Assembly (NCBI RefSeq): GCF_009720365.1
Contig: NZ_WBZD01000021.1
Location: forward strand, 124,001-188,000
Direction of reading: 5' to 3'
From: Catellatospora paridis
GTDB lineage: Bacteria; Actinomycetota; Actinomycetes; Mycobacteriales; Micromonosporaceae
Length of the DNA: 64,000 nucleotides
The notes under the pieces are model-generated. The model did no database searches. It had not been told where the DNA came from and saw nothing but the letters and a program-made list of their open reading frames with translations. Below, piece after piece: positions 9,157 to 16,142 of the stretch (positions are counted from its first letter, which is position 1; every line of letters begins with the position of its first letter). A program made the translations under genes and the position numbers.

Positions 9157-9831
9157 GTGGGCGGGGCGGTCGCGGGGGTGGTGCCGTACGCGTTGGGGGT
9201 GGCGGCCAGTCCGTTGCCGATCATCGCGGTGATCCTCGTGCTGTTCTCCGACCGGGCCCGGATCGCCGGGCCCGCGTTCCTGGCCGGGGCCCTGGCCGGG
9301 GTGATCGCGGTGGGGGCCGCCGTCTACATCCTCACCGGTTACGGCTACCTCGACGGCGAACACCAGGGCGGCACCGTCTCGCAGATCGTGCACATCGCCG
9401 TGGGGCTGGTCCTGGTGTACGCCGCATGGATGCACCTCGTGCGGCACCGCCGGGCCGACGGGCAGCACGCCATGCCGAAGTGGATGGCGAGTGCCGACCG
9501 CTGGTCACCGGTGAAGGCGGCGATACTGGCGCTGCTGATGTACGGCGTCGACCCGAAGAACCTCGCCCTGTGCGTCGGCGCTGCCAAGAGCCTCGCCTCG
9601 TCGTCGACGGTCGTGGCGATGGTCGCGCTGAGCTTCTTCGCGGTGGTGGCATGCCTGCCGGTGGCGGTGCCGGTGGTCCTCTACCTGGCCGGAGGCGACC
9701 GTGCCACGAGGCACCTCGACCGGCTCAAGACCTGGCTGTCCAAGCACCACCTGCTGGTCATGGCCGGTCTGCTGCTGGTCTTCGGCATCCTGCTGATCAG
9801 CCACGGCCTGCGCGGCATCCTCGGCCACTGA
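9157..9831 (+). CDS. GAP-family (Sap/SfLAP-type) membrane protein
   Basis: 224 residues with about six hydrophobic segments and the LysE-like opening VVPYALGVAASPLPIIAVIL followed by FLAGALAGV. The polar loop after helix 3 carries the typical PKWMASADRWSPVKA stretch. Family members (GAP, sulfolipid-1-addressing protein) are implicated in moving glycolipids or peptidoglycolipids across the membrane, so the position next to an mce locus is suggestive. The start is GTG at 9157; the ATG at 9149 is out of frame. Exact substrate unknown. Confidence 0.8.
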   Translation: MGGAVAGVVPYALGVAASPLPIIAVILVLFSDRARIAGPAFLAGALAGVIAVGAAVYILTGYGYLDGEHQGGTVSQIVHIAVGLVLVYAAWMHLVRHRRADGQHAMPKWMASADRWSPVKAAILALLMYGVDPKNLALCVGAAKSLASSSTVVAMVALSFFAVVACLPVAVPVVLYLAGGDRATRHLDRLKTWLSKHHLLVMAGLLLVFGILLISHGLRGILGH

Positions 9832-9845
9832 TCCGATGCCACCGG

Positions 9846-10661
9846 TCAGCCGAAGGCGGCCACCTTGGCGGCCAGCGCGTGATGGCGATCCTGCCGGAAA
9901 CCCGGCCGGAAGCCCTCGGTCCACGGCTTGCGCGGCCCCGCGAAGTGCATGATCCGCACGTCCGGGCCGGCCGTGCGGGGCTGCTCCTCCAGCACGAAGC
10001 TGCGCATGTTGTTCCAGCGGTGCGGCAGCCGCAGCCATTTTCCGTACGCCACGAGGTTGAGCGCGTCCTGGTCCGGGAAGCGCAACCGGCCGGCGTATGC
10101 GGCCAGGTATTCCAGGCAGCGCGCCGACACCTGCTCGCGCCGCCACACGGGCAGGTTCATCAGCAGCACGCCGGAGTTGAAGTAGGGCGCGTCCGAGTCG
10201 TGTTCCACGCCCGCCCCGGGCACGCCGCCGTGCGTGGCGAACGTGGCCGTGAAAGCGTCGCGGACCGCGGCCAGCGGGGCGTCACCGAGGTCGATCTCCC
10301 ACAGCGGCGACAGGTCGCCGCAGACGTGTACGTCGACGTCGAGGTAGAGCAGCCGCCGCGCCTGATCGCCGATCAGGTCGGGCAGGAGCAGGCGCAGGTA
10401 CATGCCGGTGCTGACGTAGGCGAGCCAGTCCTCGTCGACCACGGGCAGGGCACGGAAGCCGTCGCCGGTGGTGAGCAGCCGCAGCCGGGCGCGTCCGGCG
10501 AGCTGGCGGCGCAGGGCGGGCTCCCGCTCCTTGGCCACGTCAGTGGTGGTGAGCAGCCAGAACGTGATGTCCTGACGCTCGGGATGGCAGTCGAGCACGG
10601 ATTCCACGGCGACCTGGACGTGGTCGGCGTATGCCTCGTCGAAGGCGAAGGCAATGTCCAT
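9846..10661 (-). CDS. Glycosyltransferase family 8 protein
   Basis: 271 residues with a GT-A fold of the LgtC/glycogenin type. The N-terminus (MDIAFAFDEAYADHV) is the nucleotide-sugar binding strand; the metal-binding motif reads LYLDVDVHVCGD (about residues 100-112) and a second family motif is FPDQDALN (about 195-202), followed by RWNN. It would transfer a hexose from UDP-sugar in the cytoplasm; the acceptor is unknown. The start codon lies inside a perfect palindrome and no Shine-Dalgarno site is obvious. It ends 14 bases from the converging GAP-family gene. Confidence 0.85.
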   Translation of the reverse strand: MDIAFAFDEAYADHVQVAVESVLDCHPERQDITFWLLTTTDVAKEREPALRRQLAGRARLRLLTTGDGFRALPVVDEDWLAYVSTGMYLRLLLPDLIGDQARRLLYLDVDVHVCGDLSPLWEIDLGDAPLAAVRDAFTATFATHGGVPGAGVEHDSDAPYFNSGVLLMNLPVWRREQVSARCLEYLAAYAGRLRFPDQDALNLVAYGKWLRLPHRWNNMRSFVLEEQPRTAGPDVRIMHFAGPRKPWTEGFRPGFRQDRHHALAAKVAAFG

Positions 10662-10670
10662 GGGACATTG
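10652..10670. promoter_or_regulatory. 19-bp palindrome covering the GT8 start codon
   Basis: Perfect 8-bp arms, CAATGTCC and GGACATTG, flank a 3-base centre, and the GT8 start codon (CAT on this strand, 10659-10661) lies within it. It could be a repressor site or an mRNA hairpin holding the start codon. Nothing in the window identifies a partner protein. Confidence 0.5.
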
Positions 10671-10688
10671 TCTATCATAGATCTAAAG

Positions 10689-10717
10689 ATTTTACACCGT
10701 ACACATTGTGTTCTTAA
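10689..10717 (-). promoter_or_regulatory. Sigma-70-type promoter for the GT8 gene
   Basis: Read on the minus strand: TTAAGA, a 17-base spacer, then TAAAAT, within an AT-rich patch that stands out from the GC-rich surroundings. It lies about 30 bases upstream of the start codon, implying a short leader without a Shine-Dalgarno site. Confidence 0.5.
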
Positions 10718-10753
10718 CCGGAGGTCGTCAACTCCTTGCACGGCGCCTTCGGG

Positions 10754-11626
10754 TCACTTCGCGCCGAGCAGGTCGATGAGCTGGGCGGCGTTGCGCTGGG
10801 CGTAGTCGGAGTAGCAGTTGTTCATCAGCACGTGCGTCTGCTCCGCCTCGCCGGCCAGCTCGCGCAGCTTCGGCGCCCAGTCCTTCAACTCGCGAGGTGA
10901 GTATAGGTAGCCGAACTTCTCGTGGATGTCCTTGCTGGTCCACTTGTCGCTGTGGCCGTGGAAGCGCACCGCGGCCAGGTCGGCCGTGGCGGCGACCACG
11001 GGCGGCACGGAGTTCTTGTACCCCTGCGGCATGTCCACGCAGACGTACGGCAGCTTGTGCTTGCGCAGGAACTCCAACGTCTCGGCGGCGTTGTCGCCGG
11101 AGAACCACGACTCGTGGCGCAGTTCGATGCCGACCCGCAGTGGCGTGCAGCGCTTGGCGACCTCCAGCAGGTACTGCTTGTTGTCGCGGCGGATGGTGAA
11201 CCACGGCGGGAACTGGAACAGGATCATGCCGAGCTTGCCGGCCTCGACCAGCGGATCCAGCGCGGCCAGGAACCGGGTCCACACCTCCTCGTAGGCCTGC
11301 GGCTTCAACCCGTCCGGGTAGACGTTGGGCTTGTCGGTCTCCGGGCGCAGGTCCTTGGGCAGTGCGCTCACCTTGGTCGGATGGCCGGTGAGCATGCTGA
11401 ACGCCTTGATGTTGAAGACGAAGTCCTTCGGGGTGCGTGTCGCCCACAGCGCGACGGTGCTCTCGGCTGGTGACGCGTAATACGTCGCGTCGACCTCGAC
11501 CAGCGGGAACTGGCGCGCGTAGTAGCGCAGCCGGTCCTCCGGCGACTTCGCCGTCTCGGGATACCACCCCGACGCCAGCAGCGTGCTGTCCGTCCACGAG
11601 GCCGTGCCGACCCGGATCTCACCCAT
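10754..11626 (-). CDS. DUF72 family protein (YecE-like)
   Basis: 290 residues matching the DUF72/YecE family: the opening IRVGTASWTD, then LRYYARQFPLVEVDATYY (about 33-50), FVFNIKAF, LFQFPPWF, ELRHESWF and DMPQGY motifs, and RFHGHSDKW near residue 220. The fold is a TIM barrel of unknown biochemical role; conserved acidic and aromatic residues line the barrel. It lies downstream of metG on the same strand, but the 195-bp gap holds a palindromic repeat, so co-transcription is doubtful. Confidence 0.88.
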   Translation of the reverse strand: MGEIRVGTASWTDSTLLASGWYPETAKSPEDRLRYYARQFPLVEVDATYYASPAESTVALWATRTPKDFVFNIKAFSMLTGHPTKVSALPKDLRPETDKPNVYPDGLKPQAYEEVWTRFLAALDPLVEAGKLGMILFQFPPWFTIRRDNKQYLLEVAKRCTPLRVGIELRHESWFSGDNAAETLEFLRKHKLPYVCVDMPQGYKNSVPPVVAATADLAAVRFHGHSDKWTSKDIHEKFGYLYSPRELKDWAPKLRELAGEAEQTHVLMNNCYSDYAQRNAAQLIDLLGAK

Positions 11627-11715
11627 GCGCCCATCACCCCAGCCCTGCTCCGGCCGATAAGAGCCGTTTACCCCGAAACCCGCTCCCCCACGCCCAGCCC
11701 CGCCTCCCGTTTGTC

Positions 11716-11780
11716 ATCGACATTGGCCTATCCAGATGACTTCGATCGCGAATTATTCATCTGGATAGGCCAGCGTCTAT
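11716..11780. repeat. Dispersed palindrome family A, copy 1
   Basis: Inverted arms (11719-11739 and 11757-11777, 19 of 21 positions complementary) around a 17-base loop. The minus-strand reading matches copies at 38972-39036 and 60685-60749, including a conserved GATC in the loop. It begins 41 bases beyond the metG stop, so it may also terminate metG transcription. Relative to the other two copies it is inverted. Confidence 0.85.
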
Positions 11781-11820
11781 GGAAAACGGGGCGGGGGCGC
11801 GGCGCGGGCGTGGGTGTCCG

Positions 11821-13332
11821 TCAGTGGGGTTCGAGGCGGGGGAAGAGGGGGGTCACGGGTGGGAGTGCGCCGGAGGCGTCGGGGGTGCACTGGGCGATGA
11901 TCAGGGAGGATGCGCCGGGTAGGAACGGGGCGAGCAGGTCGCCGAGCGCCAGGCACGCGCCGAGGAGCACGGCCAGCGCCGCGTCGAGCCGCGCCCCGGC
12001 CTCGGCGTCGCCGCCACGTTCGGCCTTGGCCAGCTCCCACGGGCGCACCCGGTCGATGTGCCGGTTGGCCTCCTCGACCACCGCCCACACCGCTGCCGCG
12101 GCGCGCCGGAAGTCGAAGTCGTCCAGCGCCGCCGCGATCAGCCCGGGTGCATCCGCGCAGGCGGCGACCAGGTCTTTGGCGTCCGCCGCGGCGGGCACGG
12201 AGAGGTCCACGCGGCCGGTCCGGAACCGGTGCGCCATGGTGACGATCCGGTTGACCAGGTTTCCCGCGCCGCCGGCGAGGTCCTCGTTGGCGCGGGCGAC
12301 CAGCCGGTCGACGGTGAAGTCGGCGTCGCCGACCCGGGGCACCTCGCGCAACAGCCAGCACCGCACCGCGTCGGTGCCGTACGCGTCGACCAGCGCCACC
12401 GGGTCGACGGTCGCCCCGGACGACTTGCTGATCTTGCGGCCGTCGGCGGTGAGGTAGTCGTGGACCAGGATGTCGGTGGGCAGCGGCAGCCCGGCGGACA
12501 GCAGCATCGCCGGCCAGTACACGGCGTGGAAGCGCAGCACGCCCTTGCCGATCACGTGCACCCGCCGGTCCGCACCCTCCCACCAGGTGCGGTACGCCTG
12601 CCCGTCGGTGCCGTAGTCGAGGCTGGTCAGGTAGTTGCCCAGCGCGTCCCACCACACGTAGATCACCTGGTCGGGGTCGTCGGGCACGGTGATGCCCCAT
12701 CCGCGCGCCCGCTGCTGCGACCGTGACACGGAGAAGTCGCGCAGGCCGGCGTCGATGAACGCGAGCACCTCGTTGCGCCGCGACTCCGGCTCGATGCGCA
12801 GCCGCCCACTCGTGATCGCCGCCCGCAGCGGCTGCGCGTATTTCGACAGCCGGAAGAACCAGTTCTGCTCCTCGATGCGCTGCGGCGGCACCCCGTGCTC
12901 GGGGCAGTGCCCGGCGCCGTCGAGCTCGTCGGGGGTCAGGTAGTGCTCGCAGCCCACGCAGTACAGGCCGGTGTAGGTGTCGGTGTAGAGGTCGTGCGCG
13001 CACGCGCGCCAGAACCGTTCGACGCCGGGGGAGTGGCGCGGGTCGCGGCTGGTCCGGATGAAGTCGTCGTACGACAGCGCCAGCGGCTCGCGCAGCCCCG
13101 CGAACCGGGCGGCGTTGGCGTCGACGAAATCCTGCACCGGCACGCCCGCCTGCTCGGCGGCGAGCACGTTCTTCAGCGAGTTGTCGTCGGTGCCGGTGAG
13201 CAGCCTGACCTCGTGGCCGAGGCCGTGATGGTGGCGGGCGAGCACGTCGGCCTGCACCGCCTCCAGGGCGAAGCCGAGGTGCGGGGCGGCGTTGACGTAC
13301 GGGATGGTGGTGGTGAGGTAGATGCGGGTCAT
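11821..13332 (-). CDS. metG: Methionyl-tRNA synthetase (MetRS)
   Basis: 503 residues, class I synthetase. The HIGH-box equivalent is HLGF (residues 18-21) and the KMSKS loop reads KISKS (about 298-302). A zinc-knuckle-like segment, CVGC with a later CPEH, sits near residues 124-148. The anticodon-binding helical domain fills the C-terminus, without the extra C-terminal dimerisation domain, giving the short form. It charges tRNA-Met with methionine in the cytoplasm. AGGAGG lies close upstream of the ATG. The gene is divergent from the GT2 gene. Confidence 0.93.
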   Translation of the reverse strand: MTRIYLTTTIPYVNAAPHLGFALEAVQADVLARHHHGLGHEVRLLTGTDDNSLKNVLAAEQAGVPVQDFVDANAARFAGLREPLALSYDDFIRTSRDPRHSPGVERFWRACAHDLYTDTYTGLYCVGCEHYLTPDELDGAGHCPEHGVPPQRIEEQNWFFRLSKYAQPLRAAITSGRLRIEPESRRNEVLAFIDAGLRDFSVSRSQQRARGWGITVPDDPDQVIYVWWDALGNYLTSLDYGTDGQAYRTWWEGADRRVHVIGKGVLRFHAVYWPAMLLSAGLPLPTDILVHDYLTADGRKISKSSGATVDPVALVDAYGTDAVRCWLLREVPRVGDADFTVDRLVARANEDLAGGAGNLVNRIVTMAHRFRTGRVDLSVPAAADAKDLVAACADAPGLIAAALDDFDFRRAAAAVWAVVEEANRHIDRVRPWELAKAERGGDAEAGARLDAALAVLLGACLALGDLLAPFLPGASSLIIAQCTPDASGALPPVTPLFPRLEPH

Positions 13333-13634
13333 GGGTTCCTCCTGGCTTCAGGAAAGCCGGAGCGTCGACCCGTGCCGAGGCCCCGGACTCGGGCCTCGCG
13401 GTCGTGAACGCGCGTGTCAGCAGCCCCGGTAGCGGGGCATCATCACCGGACACGACGAGAAGATCACGCCGCCAAGGTAGCACCGGGCGGCCGTGCCTGC
13501 GACGAGGTTTCCGGGCAGAAGTTGAACGATCGACATGTTCCACTGGCTGGGTAGTTGTTGAAGCGCTCTCTCGAAAGCAGCAGGATCGGACGGTAAGCCC
13601 CGTGAGAGCGCGGCCCCGCCGCTGAAGGAGTGAC
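13333..13634. other. Divergent intergenic region, metG leader with hairpins
   Basis: This 302-bp gap separates metG (leftward) from the GT2 gene (rightward). On the metG side there are three hairpins in its presumptive leader: GGCTT/AAGCC next to the ribosome site, CGAGGCCC/GGGCCTCG at 13376-13398, and CCCCG/CGGGG near 13423-13436. On the GT2 side lie two LacI-type half-palindromes. No gene on either strand looks convincing. Confidence 0.5.
13556..13611. promoter_or_regulatory. Weak LacI-type operator-like sites upstream of GT2
   Basis: TGTTGAAGCGCTCTCTCG (13556-13573) matches 13 of 18 positions of the palindrome found before the GH81 gene, and GTGAGAGCGC (13602-13611) repeats one half of it. 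Both lie within 80 bases of the GT2 start codon. The match is partial, so this is tentative. Confidence 0.3.
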
Positions 13635-14954
13635 ATGTCCGGCGGTGCACCGCGGTTGAGTGTGCTCATTCCGACGTTCGGCGATGCGCACACGCTGGCG
13701 CTGACCCTGTCCACGCTGTGCCGGCAGAGCCTGGACCCGGGCCTGTTCGAGGTCGTCGTGGTCAACGACGGCTCCGATCCGGTGCCGTATGCGGAACTCG
13801 CCGGTGCGGCGTACCCCTTCCGGTTCCGGTTCGACAGCCTGCCCGCGAACCTGGGGCGGGCCGCGGCGCGTAACCAGGCGGTGCGCCTGGCCGCCGGTGA
13901 GCTGGTCTGCTTCCTCGACAGCGACGTGCTGACCGAGCCGCACCTGCTGGCCCGGCACCTGGCGTTCCACGACGGGCGCGACGGGCCCGCGGTGCTGATC
14001 GGCAAGCGCTACGAGGGCGACTGGGCGGTGCTGGCGGCGGCGCAGGCGGGCGAGCCGCTCACCGTCGATCTGGTGCGCCCGGTGCACGAGGACTTCCGGT
14101 TCCGGGTGCCGGGCCGCGACAGTTCGCCGCAGGAGTGGCTGGCCGGGGCGCCGTGGGTGTTCGCGCTGACCAACAACGTGTCCATGCCTCGGCAGACCGT
14201 GTTCGACGCGGGCATGTTCGACGAGGAGTACGGTGCCCGCTGGGGATTCGAGGACACCGACCTGGCGTATCGCATTCACCAGGTGCTCGGCGACGACGCG
14301 TTCGGCTACGACGGGCTGGCCGCGGGCTTCCACGTGCCCGCGGTGCGCGACCTGACCAACCTGGCGGGCGACTACCAGGCCAACCTGGAGCTGTTCCGGC
14401 ACAAGCACCGCAGCCTGGCCGCTGAGCTGGTCGACATGCCCGCGCCCACCGACGTCACCCGGAAGATCCGGCACTACCGCCGGATGCTGGCAGTCTGCGC
14501 CGAGCTGGGGCTCGGCCGGCTGCCCGAGGTGTCGCAGCTGCTGGGCGCGGAGCTGGGCGGCGCGGTGCTGTGCCAGGCGTTCGGCACCGACGAGGTGGCG
14601 CTCGGGGAGGGGTCGGTCACCTACGACCACGGGCGGCCGCTGTCCGAGCGCAACCTGCACCTGCTGGGCGTGTGGTCGCCGTACCCGGACGGCACGTTCG
14701 ACACGGTGGTGAGCGTGGACGTGTGGCGTTTCCTGGAGCAGCGCGAGCTGTCGCGCTTCCTGCGGCTGGGGCTGCGGCAGGCGCACGAGGTCGTGCTGGT
14801 CTACACCGGCGGCCCGGCGGAGAAGGCGTTCACGGCGGACGTGCCCGCGCTGACCAGCCCGGATTTCTTCGGTTCGCTGCTGCGACGCCGCTATCCGCAG
14901 GCGCGCACCGACCACTTCGGAGAAGTGACGTTGTTCCGCGTCACAGCTTCTTGA
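13635..14954 (+). CDS. GT2 glycosyltransferase with methyltransferase-like C-terminal half
   Basis: 439 residues. Residues 7-260 form a GT-A family 2 domain: LSVLIPTFG, VVVNDGSD, NLGRAAARNQA, FLDSDV (the DxD region) and the acceptor-side FDEEYGARWGFEDTDL. After about residue 300 the protein differs from simple GT2 enzymes; SPYPDGTFDTVVSVDVWRFL and the following RFLRLGLRQAHEVVLVYTG resemble the acidic and post-II motifs of SAM methyltransferases, but no glycine-rich SAM motif I is visible. Substrate unknown; it likely acts in the cytoplasm on a glycan. GAAGGAG precedes the ATG. Confidence 0.82.
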   Translation: MSGGAPRLSVLIPTFGDAHTLALTLSTLCRQSLDPGLFEVVVVNDGSDPVPYAELAGAAYPFRFRFDSLPANLGRAAARNQAVRLAAGELVCFLDSDVLTEPHLLARHLAFHDGRDGPAVLIGKRYEGDWAVLAAAQAGEPLTVDLVRPVHEDFRFRVPGRDSSPQEWLAGAPWVFALTNNVSMPRQTVFDAGMFDEEYGARWGFEDTDLAYRIHQVLGDDAFGYDGLAAGFHVPAVRDLTNLAGDYQANLELFRHKHRSLAAELVDMPAPTDVTRKIRHYRRMLAVCAELGLGRLPEVSQLLGAELGGAVLCQAFGTDEVALGEGSVTYDHGRPLSERNLHLLGVWSPYPDGTFDTVVSVDVWRFLEQRELSRFLRLGLRQAHEVVLVYTGGPAEKAFTADVPALTSPDFFGSLLRRRYPQARTDHFGEVTLFRVTAS

Positions 14955-14988
14955 CCTCAACCTCGCTTCAACTAGCAAGATCGTATGA

Positions 14989-15357
14989 ATGACTGAGAGC
15001 AGCGAATACGGCTATCTGAGCACCGTCGGTCGCAACACCGGCCAGTGGCACACCGTCGAGATCTGGTATGTGGCCCGCGGCGGGGTGATCTATCTGATGT
15101 CCGGCGACCGCGAGCGGGCCGACTGGGTGCGCAACATCCTCGCCGACCCGCAGGTCTTATGGCGGGTCGGCGGGCCACGCGAGCTGACCCCCGACGGCGC
15201 GGTTCCCGCCGAGGCCCGCCCCGTGACCGGTGACCCGTACGCCGAGGCGGAGGCCCGCCGTTTGCTCGCCGCCCGCTACCAGGGCTGGCAGGAGGGCGAG
15301 GAGCTCTCCGACTGGGCGGGCACCGCGCTGGTCGTGGCCGTCCACCCGTCGCACTGA
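14989..15357 (+). CDS. Nitroreductase/deazaflavin (F420)-dependent oxidoreductase-like protein
   Basis: 122 residues with the Ddn-type split-barrel pattern: YLSTVGRNTGQWHTVEIWY (about 9-27), a glycine turn GGVIYLMSGDRERADW, and an end rich in Tyr, Trp and Glu. The family binds coenzyme F420 or FMN and reduces small organic molecules; the short YLxTxGRxxGxxHTVEIW pattern is diagnostic. It stands alone between the GT2 gene and a converging secreted-protein gene. The substrate cannot be inferred. Confidence 0.8.
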   Translation: MTESSEYGYLSTVGRNTGQWHTVEIWYVARGGVIYLMSGDRERADWVRNILADPQVLWRVGGPRELTPDGAVPAEARPVTGDPYAEAEARRLLAARYQGWQEGEELSDWAGTALVVAVHPSH

Positions 15358-15365
15358 CAGCGAGC

Positions 15366-15406
15366 GGACGGGCGCTCCGGCCGTGTGTCGGCAGGAGCGC
15401 CCGTCC
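15366..15406. terminator. Bidirectional hairpin terminator
   Basis: A perfect 13-bp stem (GGACGGGCGCTCC and its complement) with a 15-base loop lies between two converging genes, right after both stop codons. Confidence 0.7.
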
Positions 15407-15422
15407 CGGTGGGCGTCGTCGG

Positions 15423-15980
15423 TCAGCTCCAGCGCTGCGAGCTGGTCTGGTTGTCCATCACCGCGCCGATGTAGGAGTCGGTCGGGCCGTAGCCGATCAC
15501 CGCGCCGCCGAAGCCGGGGGACTCGTAGTGCTTGACCCAGCAGTTGGCGTAGGTCTTGAACGACGTGATGACGTTGTTCCAGCCCGCCGGCATGCCCGTG
15601 GCGTAGTAGTCGACGTTGCCGGTCGGTGTGCTGCAGTTGCCGGAGGTGCCGGTCCAGATCAGGTCCGAGCCGGTGTAGCTGCTGCCGGTGTACTCGATGC
15701 TGATCACCGTGTTGACGACGTTGACGCCGAACCCGGCGTTCAGCGCGTCGACCCTGGCCGAGACGCTGCTGCCCTTGGGCAGGTCGTAGAGCACGCCGCC
15801 GCTGGCGAACTGCAGCGCCTTGGCGAAGGTGTCGAAGCAGACCGCCTGCGGGTTGTCGACGTTGGCGCGGGCGACGCAGTGCGTGTCGGGTTCCGCCGCG
15901 GCGGCCGGTGAGGTGGGGGCCGCGATGCCGATGAGGGCCAGCGCTGCGATCGTCGTGATGGCCCGGTGGAGCTGTCGCAT
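15423..15980 (-). CDS. Secreted protein with a beta/gamma-crystallin-like C-terminus
   Basis: 185 residues with a clear Sec signal peptide (basic start, hydrophobic core, cleavage after PAAAA near residue 29). The C-terminal 40 residues carry a Greek-key crystallin pattern, HYESPGFGG (aromatic-x4-aromatic-x-Gly), followed by DNQTSSQRW. Cysteines near residues 35, 48, 115 and 147 could form disulfides outside the cell. Such small secreted actinobacterial proteins include Ca-binding crystallins and metalloproteinase inhibitors, but function is not assigned. It is the only gene in its transcription unit. Confidence 0.7.
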   Translation of the reverse strand: MRQLHRAITTIAALALIGIAAPTSPAAAAEPDTHCVARANVDNPQAVCFDTFAKALQFASGGVLYDLPKGSSVSARVDALNAGFGVNVVNTVISIEYTGSSYTGSDLIWTGTSGNCSTPTGNVDYYATGMPAGWNNVITSFKTYANCWVKHYESPGFGGAVIGYGPTDSYIGAVMDNQTSSQRWS

Positions 15981-16086
15981 GATTCCTCCTGTGTCGATGG
16001 AGCGGTGACAACAGGTTCCAGCGGGGGCGTCACGGTGACGTCAGCGTCGCGTCATCGCCGGCCCAGCTCGCGCTACGACAGGCATT

Positions 16087-16135
16087 AAGAAGGGCACCTT
16101 CTACAACGCATAGCGATGTGAAGGTGCCCTTCCTT
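16087..16135. terminator. AAGGGCACCTTC hairpin (repeat-like) behind GH81
   Basis: A 12-bp core stem (AAGGGCACCTTC / GAAGGTGCCCTT) with an 18-base loop containing ACGCATAGCG lies seven bases beyond the GH81 stop. Very similar hairpins are, as I recall, common in Micromonosporaceae genomes, so this is probably both a terminator and a member of a dispersed family. Confidence 0.65.
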
Positions 16136-16142
16136 GTATCAA

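Noticed and set aside
13470-13495. AAGGTAGCACCGGGCGG resembles the T-box antiterminator core
   Set aside because: The plus-strand sequence lacks the UGGN bulge that pairs with uncharged tRNA, no specifier loop is seen, and it faces the GT2 gene, not metG.
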